Numbered from the stretch's first letter, positions 1-12,200 are shown. The stretch is DNA of 64,000 nt from Antitrichia curtipendula (GCA_951230915.1 OX579641.1:7998001-8062000), one strand, 5' to 3'. A program made the numbers and translations. Notes: generated by a model not told the origin, from the letters alone.

Positions 1-17
1 GACCCCAGAGGGATAGA

Positions 18-1109
18 ATGAACACTCCGAATTCGGAAGTCCAGAGAGAGGATCCACTGGGGAGGGTTATTTTGGATCTAGAGGTGATCCGGGAAGAGCT
101 AGACACGGAGAGAGGCGCAGTGAGAAAGGTATGTGGACTGCTTGGTGGGATCAAGGTGTCTGAGCTAGTAGAGAAAGTAGAGGGTCTGATCCGGGATAGT
201 GATGCCCGGAAGTGGGAAACTCAAGTGAAGGAGCTGACTGAGAGGAATGAGGATCTTCACCGGCAGTTAGAAAAGAGTTTGGAAAAGAGTAAGGAAGCGA
301 GAGAACTGTCAGCTGAGTCTGATGAGACCCTAAAGACGGTACGGAGTTTTGTATCCCATTCCGGGGATGTGTTAAACAAAGCTCGGCTTTATGATGAGGA
401 AATCCACAAGGCTGGTACGGAAGCAGCAGCCAAGGCAGTCATGGTTTTGGCGGAGTACTCGGAGGCAGTCAAAAAGTTTATGTACGAGATCCGCGAAGCC
501 CTCCAATAGGCCGGATACCTTCCGGGTTTAGAGAGGAAGACAAGGGTGGAAACGAGGAAGGAGACGACGCCGATACGGCCAACTCAGATCATGTCTCCTC
601 CAAAGGAAAGAGAAGTGGAGAAGAAGACACCAGCGAAGGATTCTTCTAAGGCCAAGACAAAGGCGAGGGAAGGATCTGCACACGGATCCGGATCGAAGGA
701 AGGCACCCGGAAGTCGGAATCCGACTTAGAAACACCGAAGGGTAAGGGTTCTAAACCCTCTTCTCATACCCCCAGCACGACAAAGAGGAAGATTACGCCA
801 AAGAGGGCGAGGGAGGTGTCTTCAGAGAGTCACCATTTGGAGGAAGATGAGACTCCGAGTAATTCCGAGAAAGAGGAAGGCCAGTCGCGATCCGATTCCG
901 GATCAGAGTCTCATCCGGAATCCGGATCCGAAGAGGAATCCAAGCCATTACCAATCTCTCCAGCGAGTTTCAAGGGGAAGGCCCAGACGCCGTCCAAGGG
1001 GAAAACGACAACTGGTGGAAAGGGGCGTCAGCAAGTAGAGTACAGCCGCCTAACAAGGGATCCGCCAAGTATGAGGAACCTTCTCCTAAACGGCTTAGGA
1101 AGTAGATAG
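18..1109 (+). pseudogene. Unrecognised coiled-coil plus Lys/Ser-rich ORF, one in-frame TAG
   Basis: One reading frame runs from the ATG at 18 to the TAG ending at 1109, broken only by a TAG at 507-509. The frame is also open upstream of 18 to the window edge, so the true start may lie outside. The first part (about 163 residues) is rich in E, K, L and R in heptad-like spacing and looks coiled-coil. After the stop the protein is low-complexity, basic and acidic, dominated by K, S, E, P and G. I recognise no family. It flanks the CACTA element and has GC content like the neighbouring transposon genes, so I infer an accessory ORF of a retroelement. A disordered host nuclear protein is possible but less likely. 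Confidence 0.4.
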
Positions 1110-1880
1110 GAAGCGGCTTAGGAAATAGGAAGGAAGTTGTTTAGAAAGGATTTTAGGAAATTAGATGAAAACCAGAGTTGGAAGTAGGTAGAAAGCTACT
1201 TGTGAGGTGCTTTCCAGGAGGATGCACCTGGACTTCCTCTTTTCCGGGAATTTTGGATCTGAGATCCACTTTTTGCGGAAAGGGGAGGATGATAGGAAAG
1301 TCAACGGTTAGTGGATAGGGAATGACGCGTGTCATTCTCTAATCCTGTTTTGGGATTTCTGGGGACCTTTAGGGTTTCCTTTCAGTTTGGTATTTAGGGG
1401 TTGGGAGTTAGTTCCAACTCCGGGCAGTTTCATAATCCTGTTTTTCATATTCTATCTTGCAAAGAGAGCTTGGATTTCAACTCCATTGAGTACTGGTCTG
1501 AAAAGTCTTGGTCTTGTGTGAGGGGTTAGGCGGTGCTTTGACTACGGCTAGTTCAAGTGGCTTGGTGGGGGAAACTTGAGAGGAGGAATTACCCCTGGAT
1601 TCTATCTGGATCTGTTTTCAGGAGTATTAGGACTTGGTTGATAAATCTTTGTGTAGTAGGCGGGAATTTTAGATGTTGAAGTTTTTTGAAGTGTTTTCTG
1701 AGTAGAATAGCCATTCTTAGGTTAGGTGAATCTTCCGGGAGTGGAAGAGGTACGCTGGCTGACGTCTGAAAGGTTCTGCTGAATCCGGAAGAGAGGAACA
1801 GGAAGACAGTTGGGATCCCCTAGTTATCGAAGTACCAGGTCTGACTCTTGGGATCTTGTCAGGATAGGTTCGTCATTGTA
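1110..1880. other. No gene seen; flank of the CACTA element
   Basis: No supported coding sequence on either strand. It contains runs of related TAGGAAGxxG-type words just after the preceding ORF and a small imperfect palindrome near 1320-1340 (GAATGAC...GTCATTC). It ends directly at the CACTA terminal repeat. It does not translate to reverse transcriptase or protease on the minus strand, which would be expected if it continued the gypsy element on the far side of the insertion. Confidence 0.5.
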
Positions 1881-1911
1881 CACTACAAAAAAAACAGTGA
1901 ATAAATGACTG
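1881..1911 (+). repeat. Left terminal inverted repeat of CACTA element
   Basis: Starts CACTACAAAA and ends ATAAATGACTG. It matches the reverse complement of 14653-14683 at 29 of 31 positions (differences at positions 10 and 14). Confidence 0.95.
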
Positions 1912-2780
1912 CGATAAATGACTGCAAAACAGTCATTTAGGACATTTTCGACTACATCGTGACTTCAAGACCTGAAGTCATTGTGGACAAGTGTGTGACT
2001 GCAGTGACTAGCAGTTTATTATCACCGTCTTGGATGAAAAGGGGATGACAGGGTCTATGTGGCACTTGTGATTTTCGGACAGTGCTGTCAGAAAGTGTGG
2101 GCAGCTGCCCATTTCAGTCCGGAATTTTCGAGATGCGGCATGACGTCAGCAATTTTGGAGTCACTCTGAAGTCACCATGGAGTCATTGACACATGGAGAT
2201 GGATTGACACGTCAGCACACTCTGTAGTTATTTACAAGTCACTCTACAGTCACAAAAAGTGCTCCGCATGGTTTGAATGGTAATTTCCTGAAGTCATTTG
2301 GAAGTCGAGGGTAAGTTATTTTAGAGTCATTCTGCTGGTATGGAATGTTTGGGATTGCTGACACGTGGCGATGTGATGATTTATTTGCGAGTCACTGTAG
2401 AGTTATTTTGCAGTCGGATTAGGGGGGTGACAAACATCCTTGTTCACACATAGTTGATTAACGAGTCATTTGTGAGTCACATCAGAGTTATTTGTAGGTC
2501 GTCATTTGCATGAGGTAGATGCACAGCACATTTTTACATTTTCTGCTGTGCTCGCTTCCAGTCACCTGAGAGTTAGACTCAAGTTAGGAAATTTATGGAA
2601 GCGTCGACTCGATCTCGGGAGTAGTCATTTCCTAGTTATTTGCATGTCATTTTCTCTCTCCTCTATTACTGACAAAGCTATTGTTAGTCATTACAAACGT
2701 ACATATGCGATGCAATTACGTTTTCAATGTAAGGTTGTCTCTGCTTTGTCATCTATTTCTGCCCTTAACACGTTTATGTA
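1912..2780. repeat. Left subterminal repeat region of CACTA element
   Basis: Dense in short direct and inverted copies of AGTCATT, GAGTCA, AGTTATT and their complements, usually 15-30 bp apart. In En/Spm such subterminal repeats are the binding sites of the TnpA protein. No coding sequence is convincing here. Confidence 0.8.
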
Positions 2781-3042
2781 GCCCCTAACACACTAGCACT
2801 CTCCTACGGTGAATGCAAAGAAAGCAACGACCGGCGACATGATGGGTTTAAAAAAGTAGACCTCATGCATTCCACAATCCTTTTCTAATGCAATAGGGAA
2901 AGGGCCCAATATAAAAACAAAGGCCTTCAATGCCAAAAAGAGGTGCATTCAGAATACTCCGTTCATCACGGAAGACTGTACATAAAAATGGAAGCCTTAA
3001 TGTCTGGAGACAATGTCAAACAATAGAGTGGGAAAGGCCACC

Positions 3043-3309
3043 TCACATTGTAATCTTCAGGTACTTCTGGCTCCATATGGTACATGACCCTTTCACATCT
3101 TTCATAACTTCCTGGTCACCTTGGGGATTAGGAAACATGAGTGCCACCTCGCCCTGGTGAATTTCATGGACGTCCACCTTGAACCACGTTTCGGGAATGT
3201 CGTCACCGTGGTATTTATGTTTCCCCGGTAATCCACTAATCTTACCCACCGCCACTTTTTGCTTGTGCGCTCGCGGATTTAGAAGAAACACTTCGTCTCC
3301 GTAGCGATA
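3043..3309 (-). CDS. DUF8039-like exon of the CACTA minus-strand gene
   Basis: The exon begins after an acceptor CTGCTTGCAG ending at 3310 and ends at a stop at 3045-3043. It encodes about 88 residues with the pattern KVAVGKISG near the start, a Trp-Phe-Lys-Val-Asp-Val strand, and a terminal VKGSCTIWSQKYLKI. This resembles the DUF8039 domain, a small beta-rich domain found next to Transposase_24 and Ulp1 regions in plant CACTA proteins, where the end is usually GS-x-V-x-WP. Which upstream exon joins it is unclear, because the phase of the preceding predicted exon (3756-3836) does not match directly and an exon may be missing between 3325 and 3545. Cluster context supports transposon origin. 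Confidence 0.5.
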   Translation of the reverse strand, partial: YRYGDEVFLLNPRAHKQKVAVGKISGLPGKHKYHGDDIPETWFKVDVHEIHQGEVALMFPNPQGDQEVMKDVKGSCTIWSQKYLKITM

Positions 3310-3755
3310 CTGCAAGCAGGCCACTGATTAGCAAACATACATGAAGGCCCAGCACAAATAATACATCGAAGTTGATCCACATACAAACCTACTATAGGCC
3401 GACGAGCAGCTGTCGTCCTCATGACTGTGACGTGACTGGAAAATGACTTCTTCATGACTTCCTTGTGACTACGACACCACAGCATACTGGACAAAGCCAC
3501 TTCAGGCAGACAGGTGAAAATGCCACGGATACCCTTCACGGACAATAATTAATATGAAGCTCTTTCAACCAACTACAACAAAATGACCCACTCTCACATT
3601 CAATTGAACTTCATGAAAGGCTGCCCCAACAATTCCATTCTACTACCATGGACGTAGAGCAAATTTGCAAACCGCTTCTAAATCATGACAGAAGAATCAA
3701 AATCTACAATACATCGTTGTCTACCGTGGAACTACAATTACAAGGTTGAACTTAC
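3310..3755. other. Probable intron and unassigned sequence of the CACTA minus-strand gene
   Basis: No firm exon. Copies of the ATGACT/GTGACT element motif cluster at about 3425-3470, as in the transposase introns. A short open segment at about 3380-3440 on the minus strand could be an extra exon. Confidence 0.3.
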
Positions 3756-5570
3756 TGATTTCGAGGACGGAAGGGGAGCTTTCTTGGCTGCCGCCGATGC
3801 AGTCCTTGGTCGGACCTCCCGCTTCTGTTCCTTTACCTGCACACGTACAAGTTCGTCATCAGAAAAGAAGATCACAAGAAGGTGAGGGGGCGCTTTCACA
3901 TGTGCAAGCGCGTGGGTAGCTAATCCCCTCACCTTCCAGAATGTCCAGAAACTCATATGCATGTCCAATACGGCGTCTGCGCAGCATTTGTGGCATGGAT
4001 TCGTTGACAATTTCAGGAAATTTGGATCGAAACTCAGCAACGTCTGCGCTTGAGTGCAGAGCCTCCAACAATGGCCATAGGTATTGTTTTAGGTATTCCT
4101 TGTCATCTGCCAATGAGCACATCCACTTCACATAGAATGGGGTACTAATGATTACATTAGCCTCTGGATTGCAGTGGACCCTACTGTGTTTACTGTCTAC
4201 TATCACTGTATTAGCTGCACAAAAACGGGGCCATGTTGCATACAGTGCCTCCAATTGCTTACCCCACTCGATTGGACAGCCTTCTCCGATGTCCTCACCC
4301 TCAAGAACTTTACCTGACCAAGCAAACAAGGGGGTTCCGGACCCTACAGCTTTCATATCAGCCAAGACTGTGGACAACACGTCCTCCATATGGAGCTTAC
4401 TACCGCTACCCCAGAAGCCCACACAGTAATTGCTAAAGCATCGAGAAAGGAAGGGCTTCAACCATGGTCGAAATACTACTCTCCGAAGCGCAGTTCGAAT
4501 GGTACTTCGAATTGCAGGGTTTGGGGATTGTCTAGACAATAGACTAGAATCTAACAATGTACCATGTACATTGAAAATTATTAGTTTGGGGTGACCACAG
4601 TCTCTAAATTGAGGCATAACAGAAGGAACGGTAGGTCTCACCTCACTCGACGTCACTGGACAAACGCCGGGCGGGGTAAATACCTTCAACGGCGATTGCC
4701 GTGGTTTCCTAGACCTTCTCTGTGAGGGCGATGGGGCTCCGGAGGTTGCTCCCACTGACTTCGTCCTCTCCCCAGTAACCTCCACCACATCTACTGTGTT
4801 GGGGTCTGCTTGACGTGTGTGCATTTCGGCGTCACCGTCGTCTTCCTCTGCTTCCCCTGCCACACTGGTGCTGTTTGCAGACGAAGGTCCACCACTATCG
4901 GGCGTACTCGGCTCGCGCTCTCGGACGGCAGGATCCACACCCACCACCGGTGGCTCTAAGCTTCCTGAGATCTCTTCACGTCCTTCGAGAGAGTGGGTTA
5001 CAATTTCGGGACCAGGTCGCGACTGCAAGAGTACTGGTGCCACCGGAGCTGACGGGGGATGCAACAGTGGAGCGTCAACCTCCACAACGGACTCCAACAT
5101 TGACTTTGTCACTGGCTGCGGGTCTACCTGCGTTTCAGAGACCATAACTTCCTCAATCACTGGCTCGTTGACAACTCGTTCTGCCACCTTCCACTCTTTG
5201 GGCATGCGTTCAAGGTCAACCACATGGGCTTCAGGTGGGATCCCCACTGTGGCTTCACGAGGGTCCAATTTGAATTCATCTTCAGACAACGTGATGTCCG
5301 CAGCCGCGGCAGTCACCCGATTTCCCGATCTCTTCCGTGGTTTGGCAAAAGGGCCTCTTCTCTTTTCTGCTGCACCACTTCCGAAGGGACTCCATTCATC
5401 CCCATGTGCAAAATTCCTCATGAAGGTGGAGAACATTGAACGCAATTCACCTATGGCCGTAGAAGTGCTTCTGGAATTTGCTGCGAATTCCTGGAGCTTC
5501 ACGTCGACGTCCTTCTTCCATAACTCCAGGGACTCCCAACGACTTGAGTCACTTGTTCCCCCCGCCTACT
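3756..5570 (-). CDS. FCP1/NIF-type phosphatase-fold protein carried by the CACTA element (catalytically degenerate)
   Basis: The long exon spans 5570 to 3933 (acceptor TATGAGTAG before 5570, donor GAAG|GTGAGG at 3933), then an in-phase exon at 3836-3756. Numbering from the GTG at 5502, residues 1-300 are disordered, with basic stretches that could be nuclear signals (KPRKRSG, RRSRKPR). Residues about 305-490 match the FCP1-homology/NIF fold of CTD phosphatases in order: the motif I strand LIIFNVHGTLLD, then FRPWLKPFLSRCF, FWGSGSK, LFAW, NTVIVDSKHS, and a final helix YLKQYLWPLLEAL. Family motif I is DxDGT; here it is N311-x-H313-G-T, so both catalytic aspartates are gone and the protein is probably a pseudophosphatase or decayed. 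It lies antisense to the transposase, between the TnpA-like and DUF8039-like segments. I infer capture of a host gene or a long-standing transposon accessory domain. Confidence 0.7.
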
Positions 5571-6012
5571 CATAGACACGTACAGGTGAATGAGATTAGA
5601 AGACCCCGAGTTACGCTGAAGACACAAAATATGACTGGTACTGCATAGTGACTACGAAATGACTTAGCTACAACTACAAACAAGGGAGGGTCGTTCCAAG
5701 TGACTTCGACTATGAGAACTACTGTTGTACCCAGAAGAGACAAGGAAGGAAAACTACATTATGCTCTGGAAGAACTGGAAGGAAAACAGAAGCCCAAAAA
5801 AATATTCAATGGAAATGAAACCCCGACCGCGTGCTCGAAGGTAATGCGCTTCAGATAACCATGACTTTTAAATGACTCACGCATGACTGTGGGACTCAAA
5901 TATGACTCAACACAACTTCGCTATGACTTCAACGCGATTGAACAATTGCAACGGCGTTTTACTGCACCCTAGGCTGCTAACACAAGACATGGGCACGTCG
6001 TGCTTCAAATGA
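5571..6012. other. CACTA internal spacer with element motifs
   Basis: No supported exon. ATGACT/GTGACT motifs cluster at about 5640-5720 and 5860-5925. Possibly an intron joining the TnpA-like and phosphatase-like exons into one minus-strand transcript. Confidence 0.4.
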
Positions 6013-7304
6013 TCATGGGATGATGCCAGTTCTCATGCATTCGGCAACATAGTGCATGCACTGACTTGACACATCCGAAACGGGCGACTGCTTGCCACAT
6101 CCACATAGGTAGAAGTCCCCTACCACATACCCGACCGGGCAACTGAATCCACTTACCAAAGAGCCCAAATCCTCACACACGCAAACAAAACAGTTTACCG
6201 CTGAACCGGAAGGGGAACTCACATTGGAAGGTAGTCTTGGCCGTGCACTTGAAAGACTCCCCTTGCCATTGTCCATCATGGCACTGCTTGTCTCAGGACC
6301 TCCTCCCTGTCAACATTATAGAAACCAGTACTTCATCTTTGTCCTCTAAGCACAAGAAAAGAAACCACTGTGTGGACCTTCAAACCTAAACATGCTTGCA
6401 TTTCACTATTGCATAACAAAACTAAAGAAGTATATTGGACACTTACCGTGGAGGACGGGCGACCGGATTTTCCTCTCCTCCCCACCGACGTCAGATTCTT
6501 CACACCCTGTCGTGCAACAGTCATCTTTTGCGCCTTGTCTTTCTACTTGTCCGTGTTCCAGTACTCCTTCAGGCGGTCCCACTCCGGTTTGTCGACATGA
6601 AGAGGAGGAGTGTCAATTCCCTTCAAATAGCAATTCTTGAGGCGACATCTTTCTGCCTTCAGGTACCTCGACACGGCCAACCTAAATCCCACCATACTCA
6701 ACAGATTCCCCAAGTACTCGAACTCGTTGTCCAAGGTGGCTGGAAGCTTTTGCAGCGTGTGTGGCTCATGCTTGGACCAGCTCACCACACTTACGTCCAG
6801 ACATTTCGGGACCAGGTCGCGCAAAGTTTCATCCCAGGCGTTCTTCCCTTCGCATGTGGTATCCACTTCGCCGCCTGGTAATACAAACACTCGATTGGGC
6901 TTCACTCCCGCAAGGGCACGTTGGCGAGTGGACAAGTCGTAATCACATTTTCGCTTCCTTCGACCACTGCGATCTTCGCCGTCTTCTGCAAGGGCAAGTC
7001 CATTCTGTCCACCCCACACATCTGGGATCACTGCTGCTGCTCCCGAATTCCACGCAGTTTGGGATTGCGGCTGCACTGGCATGTAGTGCCCTGGCACCCA
7101 TGCGAGGTTCGGTTGGCTGGATTCTATTGTTGGAGGAGGACGCAGTGGTGGTGCAATGTGCATTGGCGCACATTAGCCCGACGATGTTGTCTTCTTCCTC
7201 TTCGTCCTTGTCCTCTTGTCAACCAGAGGTTCTTCGTCCTCCAGCTCTAGGTTGTCTTCAGAAGAGTCCATAAACTCTTCCTCCGATCCTACCAAAGACG
7301 CCAT
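6013..7304 (-). pseudogene. TnpA / Transposase_24-like protein of the CACTA element, two in-frame stops
   Basis: Starting at the ATG at 7304, one frame runs to a donor ACG|GTAAGT at 6447 and continues in phase after an acceptor TTGACAG at 6307 (exon 6306-6013). The N-terminus is acidic then basic (KRTRTKRKKTT, NLS-like). The middle is proline-rich. The C-terminal half, about 6550-6900, has the plant Transposase_24 pattern: a long helix with LVPKCLDVS, Arg/Lys/Cys-rich KAERCRLKNCYLK, then PEWDRLKEYWNTDK. In En/Spm this class of protein binds subterminal repeats. The final exon is Cys-rich (CFVCVCEDLG, LCGCGK) and unassigned. In-frame TAA (7175-7173) and TAG (6545-6543) interrupt it, so this copy is probably dead. 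An upstream open stretch on the same strand (7331-7828, Arg/Lys-rich, no ATG at its start) may be a 5' exon. Confidence 0.6.
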
Positions 7305-8100
7305 TATTTTTCAAAACAATTCATAATTCACTACCCTAATCCCAATGGTAAAGCTACAAGCATCACAGGAAGACCAATCGCGAGATTTCCGAAGAAGAAC
7401 CCTAAAATAGTGAACCCTGAATGACACAGGAATCTCCCAAACTGCGAAACTGATCCTAGAGAAACGATAAGAGAACAAGCATTACCTGCGGACTTTTTCT
7501 CCTCGTCGGATTGCCGCTCAACATGTGTACAAGCAATTGCGAGGTGCATCATACCTGTCGCAATGGCATCGCCATCAGATTTTGTCGCCTCCGACGACGA
7601 GTAGAACGCGGACCTCATCTGCGGGCTCCGCTTGCCTCCCTCTGCCTCCGCTGCTTTCCTCAGTGGGACGCCTGCTCGCCGTGAACTCCTCCGCACAACT
7701 CCGCCGCGGTTTCCAGAAGTGGGAGTCCGCTTACTACCCTGGGCCTTGGCAATCGCTTTATCCCTGCCCCGACATCCAAGAAATGTGGCGTCAAATGAAA
7801 GAGATACGGCCTCGGCAGGGAAAGACACTCAGCGGTGACGACAGATAGAGGGAAGATTGACACTAGCATGCACTGACTCTGGGCAACAAGGCAGGCTTGG
7901 ACAGGGGTTTAGGGTTAAAGCAAGACACAGTTCTCAAGGAAAGAAGAAGACCATGCCGGCTCCTACGTGGCGGCTACGTCGGGAACATGGCTTCTTCAAC
8001 CATGTCTCTGGAATGTGACTAGTTAATGACTCGCAAGTGACTGTCATGTCACTCTGACGGAGTCACCAACAAGCCCGAAGACATAAAATTCAACTTCGAG
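7305..8100. other. Between the two CACTA transcription units; possible 5' exon on minus strand
   Basis: Minus strand 7828-7500 is open and encodes a basic segment (GVVRRSSRRAGVPLRKAA) ending near possible donors GACAG|GTATG and GCAG|GTAATG. It could be a 5' exon of the TnpA-like gene. From about 7990 the element motif ATGACT/GTGACT reappears. No family is recognised. Confidence 0.3.
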
Positions 8101-8460
8101 GGTTCTCATGAACGACAGACTTATGACTTCTGGGCAAATGAATCCTTGGGACACAGCGTTGGGTGTGGGAAACCCTATGAATGCGCCGCCTCTCTGCTTC
8201 GAAAACCGTGCACGGGACAGGCTCAGAGAACAACGGTACTTTCGCGAGGAGGTGGAGTCCTCTGCAAACTTCGAACTCTTGCATTTATCAGCACATGAAC
8301 ATGGCAAATCCGTGGAGCTCAAATTACAACGTAGGCAGGAACAACTCCAAGGTCGCGGGTTCAATGCGTACTGGCTCTGTGAAATCTGATCAAGCTGCGT
8401 TGAGGGGAAGGGGTCCGGAACTTACAGCTCCGCCCTCGCTGCCAAGACTGGAGCGGCCAT
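8101..8460 (+). other. Open segment of unknown origin inside the CACTA element
   Basis: Plus-strand frame 8108-8389 encodes 93 residues with a charged helical stretch (RARDRLREQRYFREEVES) and another at the C-terminus (ELKLQRRQEQLQG). I recognise no family. It sits in the patchwork between the divergent genes, so it could be a captured exon or chance. Confidence 0.2.
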
Positions 8461-8966
8461 CTACTGCACCCGCATGACGTTCTCGTCACGCAGCAGTTCG
8501 TACACTCCCTTCTGAGGCGGTGGACTATCCGTCGGCGCTTCCATTGTGCAGTGTAAGTCTTCTGGACGCTCTCCGGTCACGATGGGGTTCACGACGAACC
8601 CTGATCTCCCGTCAAGTTGCCCAATCACCCAGTTCGCCGATCACCCAGTCCGCTGCTTCAGTGTCGTCCTCGTTTGCAGGCGGTTGGTCCTTCACCTCCG
8701 CAATCGTAGCAGAGAGAGAGAGAGTGAGCCGCTGTGGTTAACTCCAATTGGAAGGAGGAAATGAGATATTGTCGCGATCGGTGATGGAGGGCTCTCTCTT
8801 GATGAGCGCCGTCGGTTACCGGCGGCTCGTCATTAAATTGAGGATTCTGACAGTAGTAATCAACATTTTCACGATTTGAGAACGTGCGGTAGCCTTGATC
8901 CAGTCTGATTTGCATTCGAGTACAATCCACGTTCACTGAGAGAGTGGCAGTGAAAGACTTAATCAC
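8461..8966 (-). pseudogene. Possible captured coding fragment of unknown family
   Basis: Minus-strand reading from about 8640 to the TAG at 8463-8461 gives a continuous segment with WVIGQLDGRSGFVVNPIV, then PQKGVYELLRDENVMRVQ. Just upstream the words TGGGTGATCGGCGAACT and TGGGTGATTGGGCAACT are a short tandem duplication that shifts the frame. A further open stretch on the same strand (8966-8658) contains NRENVDYYCQNPQF. The segment reads like real protein but I do not recognise it. The structure (duplicated word, short pieces, no introns evident) suits host sequence copied into the transposon. Confidence 0.3.
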
Positions 8967-9291
8967 GTTTCTAATGACACCTGCATATGCAAAAAATCTG
9001 TCGACGCCAATACCTAGTTACACTGAATTCATGCTGTAAAGACATATGTGAGTCATTTATCTGTGTCATTTTTCGACTACGCAATGACTTTTGAAGTCAT
9101 GGAAGAGTTACGGAAGACGCTAGTGAATGCTGAAGGACGCACTGCGACTCGCGTTTCTCGGAAGTACAAGGTATCAGTGATGGAGGCTAAATAAGTCCTG
9201 CTCCGAAGGTCCCTTCACAGGTTCTATTCCATTACCCTCCGGATTTCGTTCCTGTGCATGACATGGTAACAAATTTGCCAAACCGGTGAAG

Positions 9292-12200
9292 ATGATTCCC
9301 GCTAGGCTTCCATTGTCCGACAGCGGCAGACAAAGACTTAGAGATGAGCGCCTCTGGTTGAGGGAGTTACAACAAGCTAGAGAATACAATGTGAAGAAGC
9401 TGCATTGTCCTTGCACGAAGTGCAGAGGTCGCAAGAGACTTCTCCTGAAGAACGTTCAAGCTCACCTTGTACGTCATGGAAGGCATCCGGATTGCTGCAT
9501 TTGGAGAGGCCCGGGCGCAAGGGATTCCTCTGACGAGGAGTGGGAGCAAGAATTTTGGGGACCCCATAGACAAGCAACATCCGACATGGCCGCCCTAGAT
9601 GTTGATGTTGATACGATAGGCATGCTAAATCAGGCATTGAATATAGTGGACGCTCCAACATTTTCGGCCGAAAGAATTCAAGAGGAAGTGAGGAATGCCT
9701 TTTCCACGGCGAACTCTATCCACGACGAGTGCATAGAGGTGTTCCACGGTGATGTAGCGGAGGCTGAGGAATGTCGTGACGAGCATACTCCTCCCTCGGA
9801 AGGGACTGACAGACTTGACACTGACGACCACCGCCCTCCAGGTGCAACCACTGATGGAGTTCACAGTGACGGAACCTTTGATGCCAGGGCATTGCAAGGG
9901 TGCCTAGAGCCTTTGTATGATGGAGCTGCTTCGAGCAAGCTCGCGGCGACGGTCTTGTTGATGAATTTGTGCACTGTGCATGGTGTAAGCAACCACTGCG
10001 CCAACGAATTGTTCAGCATTCTGCATTCTCATCTCCTACCAAGGAACAATAACTTGCCTCGAAACTACTACGCAGCGCAGGCCTTGACAGGGAAATTGGG
10101 TTTGACGTACAATACCATCCATGCATGTGAACGAGGCTGTGTGCTGTTTCGGGGGCCCTATGAGGAAGACCTACGTTGTCCCAAGTGTGGCAGTCGTAGA
10201 TACCGGGACGAGGAGCGGCGTTGTTTTCCAGTGAAAGTGCTGCGCCACTTCCCCATCATTCCCAGACTGCAGCGCATGTTCATGAGTCCAAAAATCTCGC
10301 AGCTCTTGGTTTGGCATGCAGAGAATCAGAGCAACCGTGACGGAGGTGATGGCCTTGTCAGGCATCCTTGTGACTCCAAAGCTTGGAAGCATTTCGAGGA
10401 AAATGTGGATCCCTCATTTGCACGAGATCCTAGGAATGTTCACTTTGCTTTAGCAGCTGATGGAGTGAACCCTTACAAGCAGAATAGGACATCATGGTCA
10501 ACATGGCCAGTGTTGCTATTGAACTACAACTTACCACCTTGGTTGAGCACAAAGAAGTTTTTCATTTTGTTGGCACTCTTAATTCCAGGGAGGGAGTCCG
10601 TGACGGGTGACGTGTTTGACGTATATTTAGAGCCACTAGTGGAGGAGTTGTTGGAGCTTTGGGCCGGGGTCCCTGCCCATGACGTCACTAAGGATGCAGG
10701 TGAAAAGGCTTTTTAGTTGCGTGCCATGTTGCTATGGACTGTACACGACTTCCCGGGGTATGGCATAGTTGGAGGATTCAGTCATCAAGGGTATGCAGCG
10801 TGTCCATGGTGTGGTCAAAACCTTGGTGCTGAGCATTCTATTGAACTGTCCAAGCAAACTTACGGTGGGACTCGTCGATGGCTACCTGAAGATCATCCTT
10901 ACAGATCAGAAGGTATGAAGGACCACTTTGACGGATTAATGGAAAACCGCTCGAAACCCCGGACTGTGACTGTGAAGGAGCAAATGCAACACGCACTGCA
11001 GTGTGAGGCATGGAAAGCTGCCGGAAACAGAGAGGTTGCCGCAGGGGACCCCTCCAAAATTTTTGGCCTCAAGCGGCTGAGCATTCTATTCAGATTGCCA
11101 TACTGGAGGGTAAGATTACCAATTTTCGCCTTTCTCAGCAGAAAACATTAGATGTGACTCGTACGTGACTTTCCAGTCACCCTCTAGTTCCTCCCAAGTC
11201 ATTTTCAAGTTAGTGTTACATGGATACGTCAAGGTTTGACTACAAAATGACTAGTATGTGACCAGGTTGTGACTGTGGACTTGTACCTAATCTGTTGGTC
11301 ATGTCTGCACTGCCAGTATCTTCTCATTCGCTACACGCTAGACCTCATGCATTGCAAAATGAATCTAGCCAAGAACTTTTTGAAAACCATATCAGGGAAG
11401 GACACAGTCAAAGTGCGGAGGGATCTACAACGCCGAAATGTGAGGAGGCACCTGTGGCTTGCTCCACACCCACGTAAAGCAGGGAAGATGGTGAAGCCAC
11501 AAGCATCTTATGTTTTGTCCGAACAGGAGTTTGAGAAGTTTGTCAAGTGCATAAAAGATTTGAAAACGCCCGCGGGATACTCGTCGGACCTGAGCAAGTG
11601 TCTCCGGAAGAAGAATTTTGGTGGCCTGAAGTCGCATGATTATCATATTCTGATGCAGCAGATCATGCCACTAGCTCTTCGTGATCTGATGGAACCAAGA
11701 CCTCGTATGGCTATTATGCGAATGTGTAGGGTATTTCGTCGCTTGGGCACAAAGGTATATAATCCAGCAGACTTTCCGTCTCTAGAAGCAGATGTGGCAG
11801 AGAGCATGGCCCTTTTGGAGATCCAATTTCCACCTTCATTTTTTGACATAATGACTCATCTCCCATACCATTTGGCAAAGGAGTTGGACTTGTGTGGTCC
11901 AGTTAGTGCACGGTGGATGTATCCAGTGGAGCGCTACATGAAAGTATTGAAGAACCACGTCCGAAACATGGCACGACCAGAGGCATGCATGGCGGAGGGG
12001 TACTTGAAAGATGAATGCATTGGATTCATTACGGAGTACCTCCACAGCTTTGAGGGCTCTCACAGGCGTATATGGGACAAAGACGAAGAATATGGAGATA
12101 CTGAGGAAGTTCTGCAAGGGGCAGGAAGGCTGTACGTGATGAGTTCCGAGTTGAGAGATGTGGCCCACCACTATGTGCTTTCCAATGCTGCAGCCATGCA

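Noticed and set aside
4817..5575. Plus-strand open frame of 252 codons
   Set aside because: It is antisense to the phosphatase-fold ORF, which has clear domain similarity; the plus frame is Ser/Thr/Pro-rich without motifs.
7163..7173. Frameshift separating the N-terminus of the TnpA-like gene
   Set aside because: The two parts are in the same frame; the break is a TAA stop at 7175-7173, not an indel.
6370..7273. Several overlapping plus-strand frames
   Set aside because: Shadows of the minus-strand TnpA-like gene.
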